Below are positions 25,588 to 33,510 of a DNA stretch of 33,570 nucleotides, in pieces (position 1 is the first letter of the stretch; each line of letters begins with the position of its first letter). Where the stretch lies: contig CAYOEZ010000020.1 in assembly GCA_964402955.1 (NCBI GenBank), positions 1 to 33,570 on the forward strand, written 5' to 3'. Position numbers and translations under genes: made by a program. Below the pieces are notes generated by a model. The model made no database searches. It was not told where the DNA came from and worked only from the letters and a program-made list of their open reading frames with translations. The DNA is from CAYOEZ01 sp964402955. Its GTDB lineage: Bacteria; Chloroflexota; DTOL01; DAOUCN01.

Positions 25588-28500
25588 ATGCCCGATGCCC
25601 TTGACGTCTTTTCTCCCGCCGTGCAGCAATGGTTTCGCCAGACCTTCGGCCAGCCCACACCGCCGCAGGTGCAAGGCTGGCCGGCCATCCAGCGCGGCGA
25701 CAACACGCTCATCCTGGCGCCCACGGGATCGGGCAAGACCATCGCCGCCTTCCTGTGGGGCATCGACCAGATCTACCGCGAACTCGAGGCCGGCACAGCG
25801 CCAAGGGGCGTGCGCCTGCTCTACGTGTCCCCGCTCAAGGCGCTCAACAACGACGTCTACCGCAACCTCGACGTTCCGCTCGACGGCATCCGCCGCACCG
25901 CGCAAGCGATGGGCATCGAGCTGCCGCCGCTGCTGACCGCAGTGCGCACCGGCGACACGCCGGCCAATATGCGCGCGGCCATGCTCAGGAAACCGCCACA
26001 CATACTGATCACCACCCCGGAATCGCTCTACCTTATGTTAACCAGCGACAAGGCCCGCGCGCTATTCCGCAGCGTGGCAACGGTGATCGTCGACGAGATA
26101 CATACCGTCTGCGGCAACAAGCGTGGCGTCCACCTCGCACTCAGCCTGGAGCGCTTGCAGCAGCTTGTCAGTCAGCCCGTGCAGCGCATCGGCCTCTCCG
26201 CCACCCAGCGCCCCCTCGACGAAGTCGCGCGCTTCCTCGGCGGGTACGAGACGACGGGTTCCGGGGTCCGGGATCAGGGTTCCGGGATCAGGCCAGCGTT
26301 CCCCGTTCCCGGCTCCTCGGATCCCGGACCCCGGATCCCAGACCCCGGAACGCCTCGCCCCGTCACCATCGTCGACGCCGGCTACCGCAAGCCGCTCGAT
26401 CTCGAGGTCATCACGGTCGTCGAGGACTTGCGCGACCTGCCGGCCAATTCGATCTGGCCGCTGGTGATACCGCGCGTGGCGCAGATGATCCACGATCACA
26501 CGACGACGCTCATCTTCACCAACAGCCGCCGCCTGGCCGAGCGCACCGCCGAGCGGCTGAATGTCCAGCTTGTGTCGGAGGAGCAGGGCCTGGTCGCGCC
26601 GGGCAGCGGCGAGATGCTCGCTCCGGGGGGACTTGCCCCCGACCTGGGCTTCATGGCGCGCGGCGCCACGGGCGGGCCAATTCGCGCCCACCATGGCAGC
26701 ATCTCACGCACGACCCGCCTGCAGCTCGAAACCGACCTCAAGGCTGGCCGCCTGCCCGCGCTGGTCGGCACCAGCTCGCTGGAGCTGGGCATCGATATCG
26801 GCAGCATCGATCTGGTCGTCCAGCTTCAATCGCCCAAAGGCGTCGCGCGCGGCCTGCAGCGCATCGGCCGTTCCGGCCATCTCGTCGGCCAGACCAGCGT
26901 TGGCCGCATTTTTGCCACCCACCGTGAAGATCTGATAGAAGCCGCCGCCACGGCGCGCGCCATGTTGCATGGCGAGGTCGAGCCGACGCACACGCCGCAG
27001 AACTGCCTCGACGTGCTTGCCCAGCAAATTGTCGCCATGACCGGGGTTGAGGACTGGCCGGTCGACGACCTCTATCGCCTGGTGCGCCAGGCCTATCCGT
27101 ACCATAACCTTTCCTGCGCGGCCTTCAGCGCCGTGCTCGACATGCTCTCCGGCAAGTATCCCAGCGAGGCCTTCCGCGAGTTCCGCCCGCGCATCTCGTG
27201 GGATCGCGTCAACAACGTGCTGCACGCACTGCCCGGCAGCAAGCTGATGGCGGTCTGCAACGGCGGCGCTATCCCCGATCGCGGCGTCTTCTCGGCCACG
27301 CTCGCAGACGGCAAGACCAAGATCGGCGAGTTGGATGAGGAGTTTGTGTACGAGACACGCGCCGGCGACGTCTTCGCCCTGGGCAGCCACACCTGGCGCG
27401 TCACCGAGATCACAGCGGACAAGGTGGTCGTGCGCGATGCGCCAGGCGCAGTGCCGCGCATGCCCTTCTGGCGCGGCGACGCCATGTGGCGCGATTATGA
27501 GTTGGGCGTCGAGATTGGCCGCTTCCGGCGTGAGGTGGCGGAGCGCATCCACGATCCCGATCTCGGCCAATGGCTGAAGCAGGAGTGCGCCCTCGACGAC
27601 AACTCCATCCAGAACATCATCAGCTACGTGCAAAGCCAGGTCGAATCGGTGGGGACGATCTCATCCGACAAGACGATCGTCGTCGAAATCTTTGCCGACG
27701 CCGTTGGTGAGCCGCGCATGGTCGTGCAGTCGCCATTTGGCGGCAAGGTCAACGGGCCGTGGGGTGTCGCCCTGGGCAGCGCTCTACGCGAGCAGACCAG
27801 CATCGACGTTGAAGTGCAGAGCAACGACGACGGCATCATGATCCGTTTTCCGGGCAGCGAAACGCTCCCTGCCACCGATGTCGTGAAGAGGCTCGGGCCG
27901 GAAGAAGCGCGCCAGCGCCTGCTGCGCGATCTGGTGGACTCAGCCGTCTTTGGCGCGCAGTTCCGCATGAACGCGGCGCGTTCCCTTTTGCTGCCGCGCT
28001 CGCGTATTGGCAAGCGCACCCCCTTCTGGCTGCAGCGCATGAAGGCCAAAGATCTGCTGGCTGCGGCGCGCCGCTTCGAAGACTTCCCCATCATCGCCGA
28101 AACATATCGCGACGTGCTGCGCGATGTGATGGACATGGAGCACCTGCTTCAAGTCTTGGCCGCAATTCAGCGCGGCGAGATTCAGGTGGTGGAGGTCGAA
28201 ACGGCCGCCCCTTCCCCCGTCGCCGCCGGTCTGCTGTCCGCCTTCATCGCCATCTACATGTATGAGCATGATACTCCGCGCGCCGAGCGCGAGTTACAGA
28301 CGCTCTCGCTCAATCGCGAGCTGCTCGATGACCTGCTCGACGAGCCGGCGCTGTCGCGCCTGCTTCGCCCTGAAGCAATCAGCCAAGAGTGGGAACGGCT
28401 ACAGCGCACGGCACCACAAACGCGCGCCCGCACGGTGGAGGAGCTGGCCCAGGTTCTCGACACGCTGGGCGATCTGCGTGAGTCTGAGGTGTGCAGCCGC

Positions 28501-30291
28501 TGCGATGGCGACTGGCAAGCCTGGTTGCGGCAGCTTCTCGACCAGGGACGCATTGTGCGGGCGGCTCTTCCCGCGGAGCGCGGCGAGGAGCTGCGCTGGC
28601 TACCGGTCGACGGCTATCCAGAGTACCGTGACGCTTTTGCGCTCAAAGACATAGCCCTGCGGGCTGAGGTCGCGGCGCTGCACTACGCAGGCGACGACGC
28701 GCGCCTCGCCATTCTGCGCCGCATGCTGCGCAACTCCGGCCCGCTGACTCGAGCAGACATCAGCCAACGCTACTCCTTCGACGACGCCTGGTTGGCCGCA
28801 GCGCTCGATCAACTGGTCGCCGCACGCGAGGCAGCGCGCGGGCGCTATGCTCCCGATGTCAGCGAGCCACAGTGGTGCGCCCGTCGCAACCTGGAGAGCA
28901 TCCACCGCCGCACGCTCAGCATCCTGCGCCACGAGGTGCAGCCGGTGTCGCTCTATGTCTACGCCGACTTCCTGTCGCGCTGGCAGTATGCGCATCCATC
29001 AACGCGTCTCTCTGGAGCTCCTGGCCTGACGCGTGTCCTGCAGCAAATGCGCGGCCTGCCTCGCCCCGGCGCAACCTGGGAGCGCGACCTGCTGCCAGTG
29101 CGCCTCGCCGGCTACGACGCGGGCGACATGGAAGCGCTGTGCCAGAGCGGAGAGCTTGTCTGGGTCGGTTCGGGCGGCAAGGAGCCACGCCGCAGCCGCG
29201 TGCGTTTCTTCTTCCGCGGCGAGGGCGCCGGCTTCCTGGCCGAGCAGCCCCCCGCTGAGGCCATCGAAGCATTGTCTGAACCGGCGCACAAAGTATACGA
29301 CTTCCTCAAGGCAGAAGGCGCCTGCTTCTTCGCCGACCTTGGCCGTGGCCTGCGCACCACGCCGCCCAGCGCCATCGGCGAAGCTCTGACTGAACTGGTC
29401 ATGGCCGGCCTTGTGACCAACGACACCCTGCAAGGCATGCGCGAGGTCATCCAGTTTGGCTCTGCCCCGGCCCAGCCGGCGCGCATTGCCAGCAGCCTGG
29501 AGGAAGACCTGCGCCAGAAGCTCGGCGAGCGGCGCTCCACATCCCTCTACAGCCGCCACGATGCCCGCCGCCATGCGTCTGAACGCGTCGCCAGGCCGCC
29601 GCGCTGGGTCGGGCGCTGGGCGCTTGTCTACCGCAGCAGCATTCTCGGCAATCCGCTGAATGAGGACGACCGCGCCATGTATCAGGCCCGCCAGCTTCTC
29701 GCCCGCCACGGCATTGTCAGCTATGCCAGCATGGAGCGGGAGGACGACACGCTCGATTGGGCTGCCATCTCAGCCGTCTGCCAGCGCCTCGAGATGCGCG
29801 GCGAGGTGCGGCGCGGCTACTTCATCGAGGGACTGCCCGGCATACAGTACGCTCTGCCCGACGCCGTGGAGAGCCTGCGCGCGGCAAAGGATAGCGAGGA
29901 TGACAGCATTGTCCTGCTCAACGCCACCGACCCCGCTAACCTCTTTGGCGGCGAGACGAGCGTGGGGCCAATGACCGCAGCCGGCCCCCTGCGTTTCTCG
30001 CATGTCCCCTCGACCTACGTCGCCCTTTGGCGAGGCCAGCCCATCCTTGTCGCCGAGAACAGCGCCGCCAGCCTGACCACGACCACGGCCGCCCAGAACG
30101 CTCCGCTGCAGGCTGCGGTCGAAGCGCTCGTCGCCCACCTGACGTCGCCCGGCGGCCTGTGCGGCTCGCCGCGGCGTATCAGCGTCAGCGAATGGAATGG
30201 CGAGCCTGTCTTGCGCAGCCCCGGCCAGCAACTGCTCGAAGCAGCCGGCTTCTACCGCGATGCGCCAGCTATGACCTGGGATGGGCACTAG
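25588..30291 (+). CDS. lhr: Lhr-type superfamily 2 DEAD/DEAH-like helicase
   Basis: The 1567-residue product matches full-length bacterial Lhr in size. Helicase motifs appear in order: APTGSGKT (44-51), SPLKALNNDV, TTPESLYLML, DEIH (169-172), LSATQRP (204-), TNSRRLAER, GTSSLELGIDIGSIDLV and QRIGRSGH (424-431). After the helicase core come the winged-helix and beta-barrel Lhr-core domains and a long C-terminal region with further winged-helix-like parts. Lhr unwinds RNA:DNA and DNA duplexes 3' to 5' and is tied to DNA repair. GGAGTAAGGAC precedes the ATG. Around residues 224-256 a Gly/Pro/Arg-rich insertion (GSGVRDQGSGIRPAF and following) comes from a dispersed palindromic repeat kept in frame. 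It sits between motif III and the second RecA-like domain, a tolerant surface position. Confidence 0.92.
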   Translation: MPDALDVFSPAVQQWFRQTFGQPTPPQVQGWPAIQRGDNTLILAPTGSGKTIAAFLWGIDQIYRELEAGTAPRGVRLLYVSPLKALNNDVYRNLDVPLDGIRRTAQAMGIELPPLLTAVRTGDTPANMRAAMLRKPPHILITTPESLYLMLTSDKARALFRSVATVIVDEIHTVCGNKRGVHLALSLERLQQLVSQPVQRIGLSATQRPLDEVARFLGGYETTGSGVRDQGSGIRPAFPVPGSSDPGPRIPDPGTPRPVTIVDAGYRKPLDLEVITVVEDLRDLPANSIWPLVIPRVAQMIHDHTTTLIFTNSRRLAERTAERLNVQLVSEEQGLVAPGSGEMLAPGGLAPDLGFMARGATGGPIRAHHGSISRTTRLQLETDLKAGRLPALVGTSSLELGIDIGSIDLVVQLQSPKGVARGLQRIGRSGHLVGQTSVGRIFATHREDLIEAAATARAMLHGEVEPTHTPQNCLDVLAQQIVAMTGVEDWPVDDLYRLVRQAYPYHNLSCAAFSAVLDMLSGKYPSEAFREFRPRISWDRVNNVLHALPGSKLMAVCNGGAIPDRGVFSATLADGKTKIGELDEEFVYETRAGDVFALGSHTWRVTEITADKVVVRDAPGAVPRMPFWRGDAMWRDYELGVEIGRFRREVAERIHDPDLGQWLKQECALDDNSIQNIISYVQSQVESVGTISSDKTIVVEIFADAVGEPRMVVQSPFGGKVNGPWGVALGSALREQTSIDVEVQSNDDGIMIRFPGSETLPATDVVKRLGPEEARQRLLRDLVDSAVFGAQFRMNAARSLLLPRSRIGKRTPFWLQRMKAKDLLAAARRFEDFPIIAETYRDVLRDVMDMEHLLQVLAAIQRGEIQVVEVETAAPSPVAAGLLSAFIAIYMYEHDTPRAERELQTLSLNRELLDDLLDEPALSRLLRPEAISQEWERLQRTAPQTRARTVEELAQVLDTLGDLRESEVCSRCDGDWQAWLRQLLDQGRIVRAALPAERGEELRWLPVDGYPEYRDAFALKDIALRAEVAALHYAGDDARLAILRRMLRNSGPLTRADISQRYSFDDAWLAAALDQLVAAREAARGRYAPDVSEPQWCARRNLESIHRRTLSILRHEVQPVSLYVYADFLSRWQYAHPSTRLSGAPGLTRVLQQMRGLPRPGATWERDLLPVRLAGYDAGDMEALCQSGELVWVGSGGKEPRRSRVRFFFRGEGAGFLAEQPPAEAIEALSEPAHKVYDFLKAEGACFFADLGRGLRTTPPSAIGEALTELVMAGLVTNDTLQGMREVIQFGSAPAQPARIASSLEEDLRQKLGERRSTSLYSRHDARRHASERVARPPRWVGRWALVYRSSILGNPLNEDDRAMYQARQLLARHGIVSYASMEREDDTLDWAAISAVCQRLEMRGEVRRGYFIEGLPGIQYALPDAVESLRAAKDSEDDSIVLLNATDPANLFGGETSVGPMTAAGPLRFSHVPSTYVALWRGQPILVAENSAASLTTTTAAQNAPLQAAVEALVAHLTSPGGLCGSPRRISVSEWNGEPVLRSPGQQLLEAAGFYRDAPAMTWDGH
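26258..26351. repeat. Palindromic G/C-rich repeat inserted in frame in lhr
   Basis: Outer arms 26258-26268 and 26341-26351 (11 bp) and inner arms 26263-26275 and 26320-26332 (13 bp) are perfect inverted repeats, overlapping because the unit itself is internally repeated (GGTTCCGGGATCAGG). The left arm shares its phrase with 20804-20840. The length keeps the reading frame of lhr. Confidence 0.8.
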
Positions 30292-30326
30292 GTAGGTTCC
30301 TTCCGCTCCCAGATGTGCAATGATAG

Positions 30327-30355
30327 TTGACTTTCAGACGCGATTGTGCTACAAT
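30327..30355 (+). promoter_or_regulatory. Extended -10 promoter of the cytidylate kinase-like gene
   Basis: TTGACT at 30327-30332, 17 bp spacer, TACAAT at 30350-30355 preceded by TGC (extended -10). Transcription would start near 30362, leaving a leader of about 197 bases before the ATG. Confidence 0.75.
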
Positions 30356-30434
30356 AGTAGCAATCCAATCAGATAGTCACTGCCGCCCTCATCGAATCAG
30401 GTGCTCTGGAAAAGGGGAAAGGAAAGGCAGAAAC

Positions 30435-30475
30435 CAGCCAACCTGTATGCCGGCTACCCGGACAGTGGTTGGCTG
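30435..30475 (+). promoter_or_regulatory. Structured 5' leader hairpin, possible attenuator
   Basis: In the long leader, CAGCCAACC (30435-30443) pairs with GGTTGGCTG (30467-30475), with a small inner CCGG/CCGG stem, and TTTGCTTCT follows. A purine-rich stretch GGAAAAGGGGAAAGGAAAGG comes before. It could be an imperfect terminator or part of a regulatory RNA. I compared it from memory with common riboswitch classes and could not match it to any. Confidence 0.4.
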
Positions 30476-30558
30476 TTTGCTTCTATGCTGGCGTTGCGTC
30501 AGCCACGGGAAGCGCTCCACGAAGCACACCGGTTAGCTTTCGAAAGGGGGTGAGGATC

Positions 30559-31224
30559 ATGTCGGTTATCACGATTTCGCGGGAAGCTGGGAGCGGAGGC
30601 GATGAGGTGGCTCGCCGGGTGTGTGAGCTACTCCACTACCGCTATTTCGACAAGGAGTTGCTGGTTCAGGTGGCGCAGGAGCAGGGCATCTCTGAAGCAG
30701 AGGTCGTCGATTTCTCCGAGGACAACTACCGGCTGCGCAGCTTCATCGATGCACTGCTTGGTCGCTCGGCCCGCCTATCCACGGCCAGCATGTGGACAGG
30801 TGCGGGACACGGTGAGGAAACCAGAGTCGTCGCGGCTGTCGATGAAGAGACGGCAGCCCGATTCGTCGGCACTACAATTCGCGCCCTGCGCGAGCGCGGA
30901 CAGGTAGTGGTCGTCGGCCGGGGAGGCCAAGTGATCCTGCGCGGTGAGCCAGGGGTGCTCCATGTACGTATCATCGCCGGGCGTGAAGATCGCGTACCCC
31001 GCCTGATGGAGTCCAAGAGGCTGACGCGCATGGCAGCCAACGACAAGATGGGAGAGCGCGACCGTGCCACCGCGCAGTACGTGAGTCGATTCCACGCCGC
31101 GGATTGGGCTGATCCGCTGCTCTACCATATGGTGCTCAATACCTCGCTGCTGGGCCTGGCAGGGGCTGCACAGCTGATCGTCGCTGCAGCGCAGCAGATC
31201 GACGCCCAGCCGGGGGGGGCATGA
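30559..31224 (+). CDS. Cytidylate kinase-like family protein (paralog 1)
   Basis: The 221-residue product opens with MSVITISREAGSGGDEVARR, then YRYFDKELLVQVA, GQVVVVGRGGQVIL, VLHVRIIAGREDRV, and a C-terminal RFHAADWADPLLYHMVLNTS. This is the pattern of the cytidylate-kinase-like P-loop family (PF13189 type). The glycine loop lacks the usual Lys-Ser/Thr of a Walker A, so the phosphoryl-transfer chemistry and substrate are uncertain. A Gly-rich ribosome site GGGGGTGAGG precedes the ATG; a longer upstream frame has no family similarity and lies in the leader. A second family member lies at 32839-33441 on the other strand. Confidence 0.85.
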   Translation: MSVITISREAGSGGDEVARRVCELLHYRYFDKELLVQVAQEQGISEAEVVDFSEDNYRLRSFIDALLGRSARLSTASMWTGAGHGEETRVVAAVDEETAARFVGTTIRALRERGQVVVVGRGGQVILRGEPGVLHVRIIAGREDRVPRLMESKRLTRMAANDKMGERDRATAQYVSRFHAADWADPLLYHMVLNTSLLGLAGAAQLIVAAAQQIDAQPGGA

Positions 31225-31234
31225 GCAAGGGCCG

Positions 31235-31256
31235 CACAGACGAACATCAGTCTGTG
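31235..31256 (+). terminator. Weak hairpin after the cytidylate kinase-like gene
   Basis: A 7 bp stem (31235-31241 with 31250-31256) with an eight-base loop lies 11 bases after the stop. No T run follows, so its terminator role is doubtful. Confidence 0.35.
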
Positions 31257-31428
31257 TAGGCCTATACAGTCGCATGATGGGCCAGGCATGGACGCCAGCC
31301 ATGTGATCAGCATTTCCATCCAGGAGCCCGCAGCTTTGGCGAACCGGCAGACACAGGCTGGCGTGTTCCAACAACCGGGTTGATTTGCGAACATCGCGAA
31401 ACGCGCTCCAAAATCGTCCCGAAAATAC

Positions 31429-31458
31429 TTGACAAAAGGCACAGGAATGTGCTATACT
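31429..31458 (+). promoter_or_regulatory. Strong orphan promoter with extended -10
   Basis: TTGACA at 31429-31434, 18 bp spacer, TATACT at 31453-31458 preceded by TGC. It is among the best promoter matches in the window, yet no convincing protein gene follows on the plus strand before the convergent hpt gene. Confidence 0.75.
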
Positions 31459-31464
31459 ACTGTT

Positions 31465-31756
31465 GTCTGAAGGATATGATTATTCACGTGACACATATCG
31501 GACAGACATGGGGGCTCCGAGGGGTAAGACTGCAATCCCAACGTGGCTGAGGTGGAGTGGTTTGAAGGGGTACTGTTTGGACGAGTCATCTCGTCTGGCA
31601 TAACCCGGAGACCAGCACAAACCGAAGCGCTCTCACTGCAAAGAAGCTTCAGCGGTAAGTCCGTACATATGCAATGGCCCAATCAGGCCAGATGCATTGG
31701 GACGCCGGACGAAGTGGAGCAGCGAGAGATACCAGCAGGTCATACATGCTTTTTTT
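31465..31756 (+). ncRNA. Candidate structured non-coding RNA
   Basis: The stretch from just after the orphan promoter to a run of seven T at 31750-31756 is about 290 bases and contains several hairpins: 31579-31585 with 31590-31596; 31624-31628 with 31646-31650; and a nested one with outer arms 31659-31663/31706-31710 and inner arms 31669-31673/31693-31697 and 31675-31679/31686-31690. The stem right before the T run is weak (31734-31737 with 31747-31750). A frame of 81 codons starting at 31543 overlaps it but has no ribosome site or family resemblance. I could not match it to tmRNA, RNase P RNA, SRP RNA or 6S RNA. The flanks of the 31225-31880 gap contain nothing else. Confidence 0.45.
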
Positions 31757-31880
31757 CACCTCAGATGAGGACAGGAAGAAAGCGGTAGAGACCGAAGGGA
31801 AACGACGGGTGAGCTGCAAGATTCCTTTGGGCCCCCTCCCCTTTTGCCTGCCACACTCCGCGGCGCCCCGCAATGCCCGC

Positions 31881-32468
31881 CTACTTCTCGCTGTTGCCAT
31901 ACAACGCGTCTTCCTTGAGCAACCCGACAAATGGCAGGTTACGATAGCGCTCGCGGTGGTCCAGGCCATATCCCACCACGAATCGGTCCGGCAGATCGAT
32001 GCCTGCGTATTTCACAGGAATGTCAATCAAGCGGTGCCTGGGCTTATTGAACAGGACGCATACCTCCAGACTGGCCGGAGCGCGCGCCCGCAGCGTACGC
32101 AACAAATAGCCCAGCGTTAGCCCCGTATCGATCACATCCTCAACGAACAACACATGGCGCCCGGTCATCGGTATCTCCAGATCCTTGACCAGCCGCACGA
32201 CGCCCCGCTTGCGCGCTTCAGGTGAATAGCTCGAAATGGCGATGAAGTCGACTTCAACCGGAATCGTTATGCTCCGCAACAGGTCGGCCATGAAGAAGAC
32301 CACGCCTTTGAGCACGCCGACAAGTAAAGGATCGCGTCCTGCGTAATCCCGGGAAATGGCTTGCCCCAACTCGCGCACCCGCTGCTGTATGGCCTCCTCA
32401 GTGATCAGCACCTCATCGACGCTCTCCATCAACTCTCCATAGGCCGCGGGCGGGTATGCGTTCACCAT
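31881..32468 (-). CDS. hpt: Hypoxanthine phosphoribosyltransferase
   Basis: A 195-residue purine salvage enzyme that joins hypoxanthine or guanine with PRPP to give IMP or GMP. The PRPP-binding loop is VLFVEDVIDTGLTL (Glu110, Asp111, Asp114, Thr115, Gly116), preceded by VGVLKGVVFFMADLLR and VDFIAISSY, and followed by RFVVGYGLDHRERYRNLPFV, all standard for bacterial Hpt. AGGAG lies five bases before the ATG at 32468; an internal Met at 32429 is where some homologues begin. The start overlaps the end of the nuclease-like gene by seven bases, so it is the third gene of a minus-strand operon. Confidence 0.94.
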   Translation of the reverse strand: MVNAYPPAAYGELMESVDEVLITEEAIQQRVRELGQAISRDYAGRDPLLVGVLKGVVFFMADLLRSITIPVEVDFIAISSYSPEARKRGVVRLVKDLEIPMTGRHVLFVEDVIDTGLTLGYLLRTLRARAPASLEVCVLFNKPRHRLIDIPVKYAGIDLPDRFVVGYGLDHRERYRNLPFVGLLKEDALYGNSEK

Positions 32469-32842
32469 ATTGTCTCCTGCGCGCCCTTCCCCTGAATCTT
32501 CTGCGCTTCCCTGTCCAGCCCGAACTTGACCATCAAATCCTGCACGTCCTGTCGTTTGAACAGTTTGATATTCACGTCCGGGTACAGTTCCTTCAAGCGG
32601 CGCAGCTTCTTGTTTTTCTCGCGTGTGAGCTGCGGGCGCAACGTCGTCAGCTCAACATAGAGGTCCTGCTGTGGCAGATAGAAGTCGGGGGCAAAGGCTT
32701 CTGTGACACGGCCCTGCTCATCCCACGCCAGGGGAAATGTGCGCGGTTCGTGCTGCCATTCGACTCCATAGTAGTCAAGAATGCGTGCAAACGCTTCTTC
32801 AATTGGATGGGCAAAAAAGCTCGGCGGCTGCGTGGTACTCAA
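32462..32842 (-). CDS. Small PD-(D/E)XK-nuclease-like conserved protein
   Basis: The 126-residue protein reads EEAFARILDYYGVEWQHEPR, then FAPDFYLPQQDLYVELTTLR, then REKNKKLRRLKELYPDVNIKLF. The order Glu ... PDFYLP ... VELTT is like the core of PD-(D/E)XK-fold endonucleases (Asp, then Glu-x-Lys/Thr in the next strand), with Thr in place of the usual Lys. I do not recognise a named family and do not assign activity. The start is TTG at 32842, overlapping the stop of the kinase-like gene as TTGA, with GAGGA six bases upstream. Overlaps at both ends show tight translational coupling with the kinase-like gene and hpt. Confidence 0.7.
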   Translation of the reverse strand: MSTTQPPSFFAHPIEEAFARILDYYGVEWQHEPRTFPLAWDEQGRVTEAFAPDFYLPQQDLYVELTTLRPQLTREKNKKLRRLKELYPDVNIKLFKRQDVQDLMVKFGLDREAQKIQGKGAQETIW

Positions 32843-33441
32843 GGTTCATCCTCGTGCACGGCATTCTCTTTCTGCGCGTCGTACTGCATGTGTTGCAGCG
32901 CCTGACAGATCAGTTCGGCCGCGGATTCGGGGTCCAGACGCGCGGTATTGACGACGAGGTCATACAGCTCGGGGTCATCCCAGCGTGCATGATAGTAACG
33001 GCGGAGATAGTTGGAGCGGGCACGATCGCTGGCCAGCACCTGCTCGTATGCTGCTTCGAGCGACACACGATGGGTACGGGCGACACGATCAGCACGCAAA
33101 GCCGCCGGCGCAATGACCCTGACATGAAGGACTGCCGCACGATCGCTCAGGATGACCTGCCCGGCCCGGCCGACGATCACCACCTGGCCCTCAGCGGCAA
33201 GCCCTTCAATGACCTGCTGCACGGCGTCATGGTAAGCCTGTCGCTCCTGCGCCGATGGGTGCAGGCCAAGCAGCCCCAACTCATCGATCGTGGCCAGCGC
33301 CACCTGCGGCATTCCCGAACGCAGCGCCGCCTGGTTGATCAGCTCACGCCACACCACACGATAGCCCAGCCGTCGCCCGAGGGCATTGGCCACGTCTGTT
33401 CCCATACTACCCAATTGCCGCGAGATCGTTATCGTAGCCAT
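32839..33441 (-). CDS. Cytidylate kinase-like family protein (paralog 2)
   Basis: The 200-residue product begins MATITISRQLGSMGTDVANA and contains GYRVVWRELINQAA, EGQVVIVGRAGQVILSD, VLHVRVIAPAALRADRV and RYYHARWDDPELYDLVVNT, matching the gene at 30559 throughout. As there, the P-loop lacks the Walker A lysine (GSMGTDVA). The ATG at 33441 was chosen because GGGGGAG is seven bases upstream and the N-terminus aligns with the paralog; an ATG two codons earlier (33447) is too close to that site. It is the first gene of an operon with the nuclease-like gene and hpt. Confidence 0.85.
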   Translation of the reverse strand: MATITISRQLGSMGTDVANALGRRLGYRVVWRELINQAALRSGMPQVALATIDELGLLGLHPSAQERQAYHDAVQQVIEGLAAEGQVVIVGRAGQVILSDRAAVLHVRVIAPAALRADRVARTHRVSLEAAYEQVLASDRARSNYLRRYYHARWDDPELYDLVVNTARLDPESAAELICQALQHMQYDAQKENAVHEDEP

Positions 33442-33481
33442 CGGCATTCTCCCCCTGCCACTGGCCAAAAGACCTGTGCTA

Positions 33482-33510
33482 ATTATACCACAGCCGCCAA
33501 GAAGCAACAA
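33482..33510 (-). promoter_or_regulatory. Promoter of the kinase-like / nuclease-like / hpt operon
   Basis: On the minus strand TTGTTG (33510-33505), 17 bp, TATAAT (33487-33482), about 40 bases before the start codon. The -10 is perfect and the -35 moderate. Bases 33511-33570 show nothing recognisable. Confidence 0.65.

Noticed and set aside
30362..30558. Resemblance of the leader to a riboswitch (cobalamin or c-di-AMP type, from the GGGGAA-like run)
   Set aside because: The defining conserved boxes of those classes are missing; only a general structured leader can be supported.
31465..31756. Assignment as RNase P RNA, tmRNA, SRP RNA or 6S RNA
   Set aside because: The hallmark conserved sequences of RNase P RNA, tmRNA and SRP RNA are not seen, and the length and folds do not suit 6S RNA.
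31543..31788. An 81-codon plus-strand frame behind the orphan promoter
   Set aside because: It has no ribosome site, no family resemblance, runs through the T7 stretch, and overlaps several hairpins; a non-coding RNA explains the region better.
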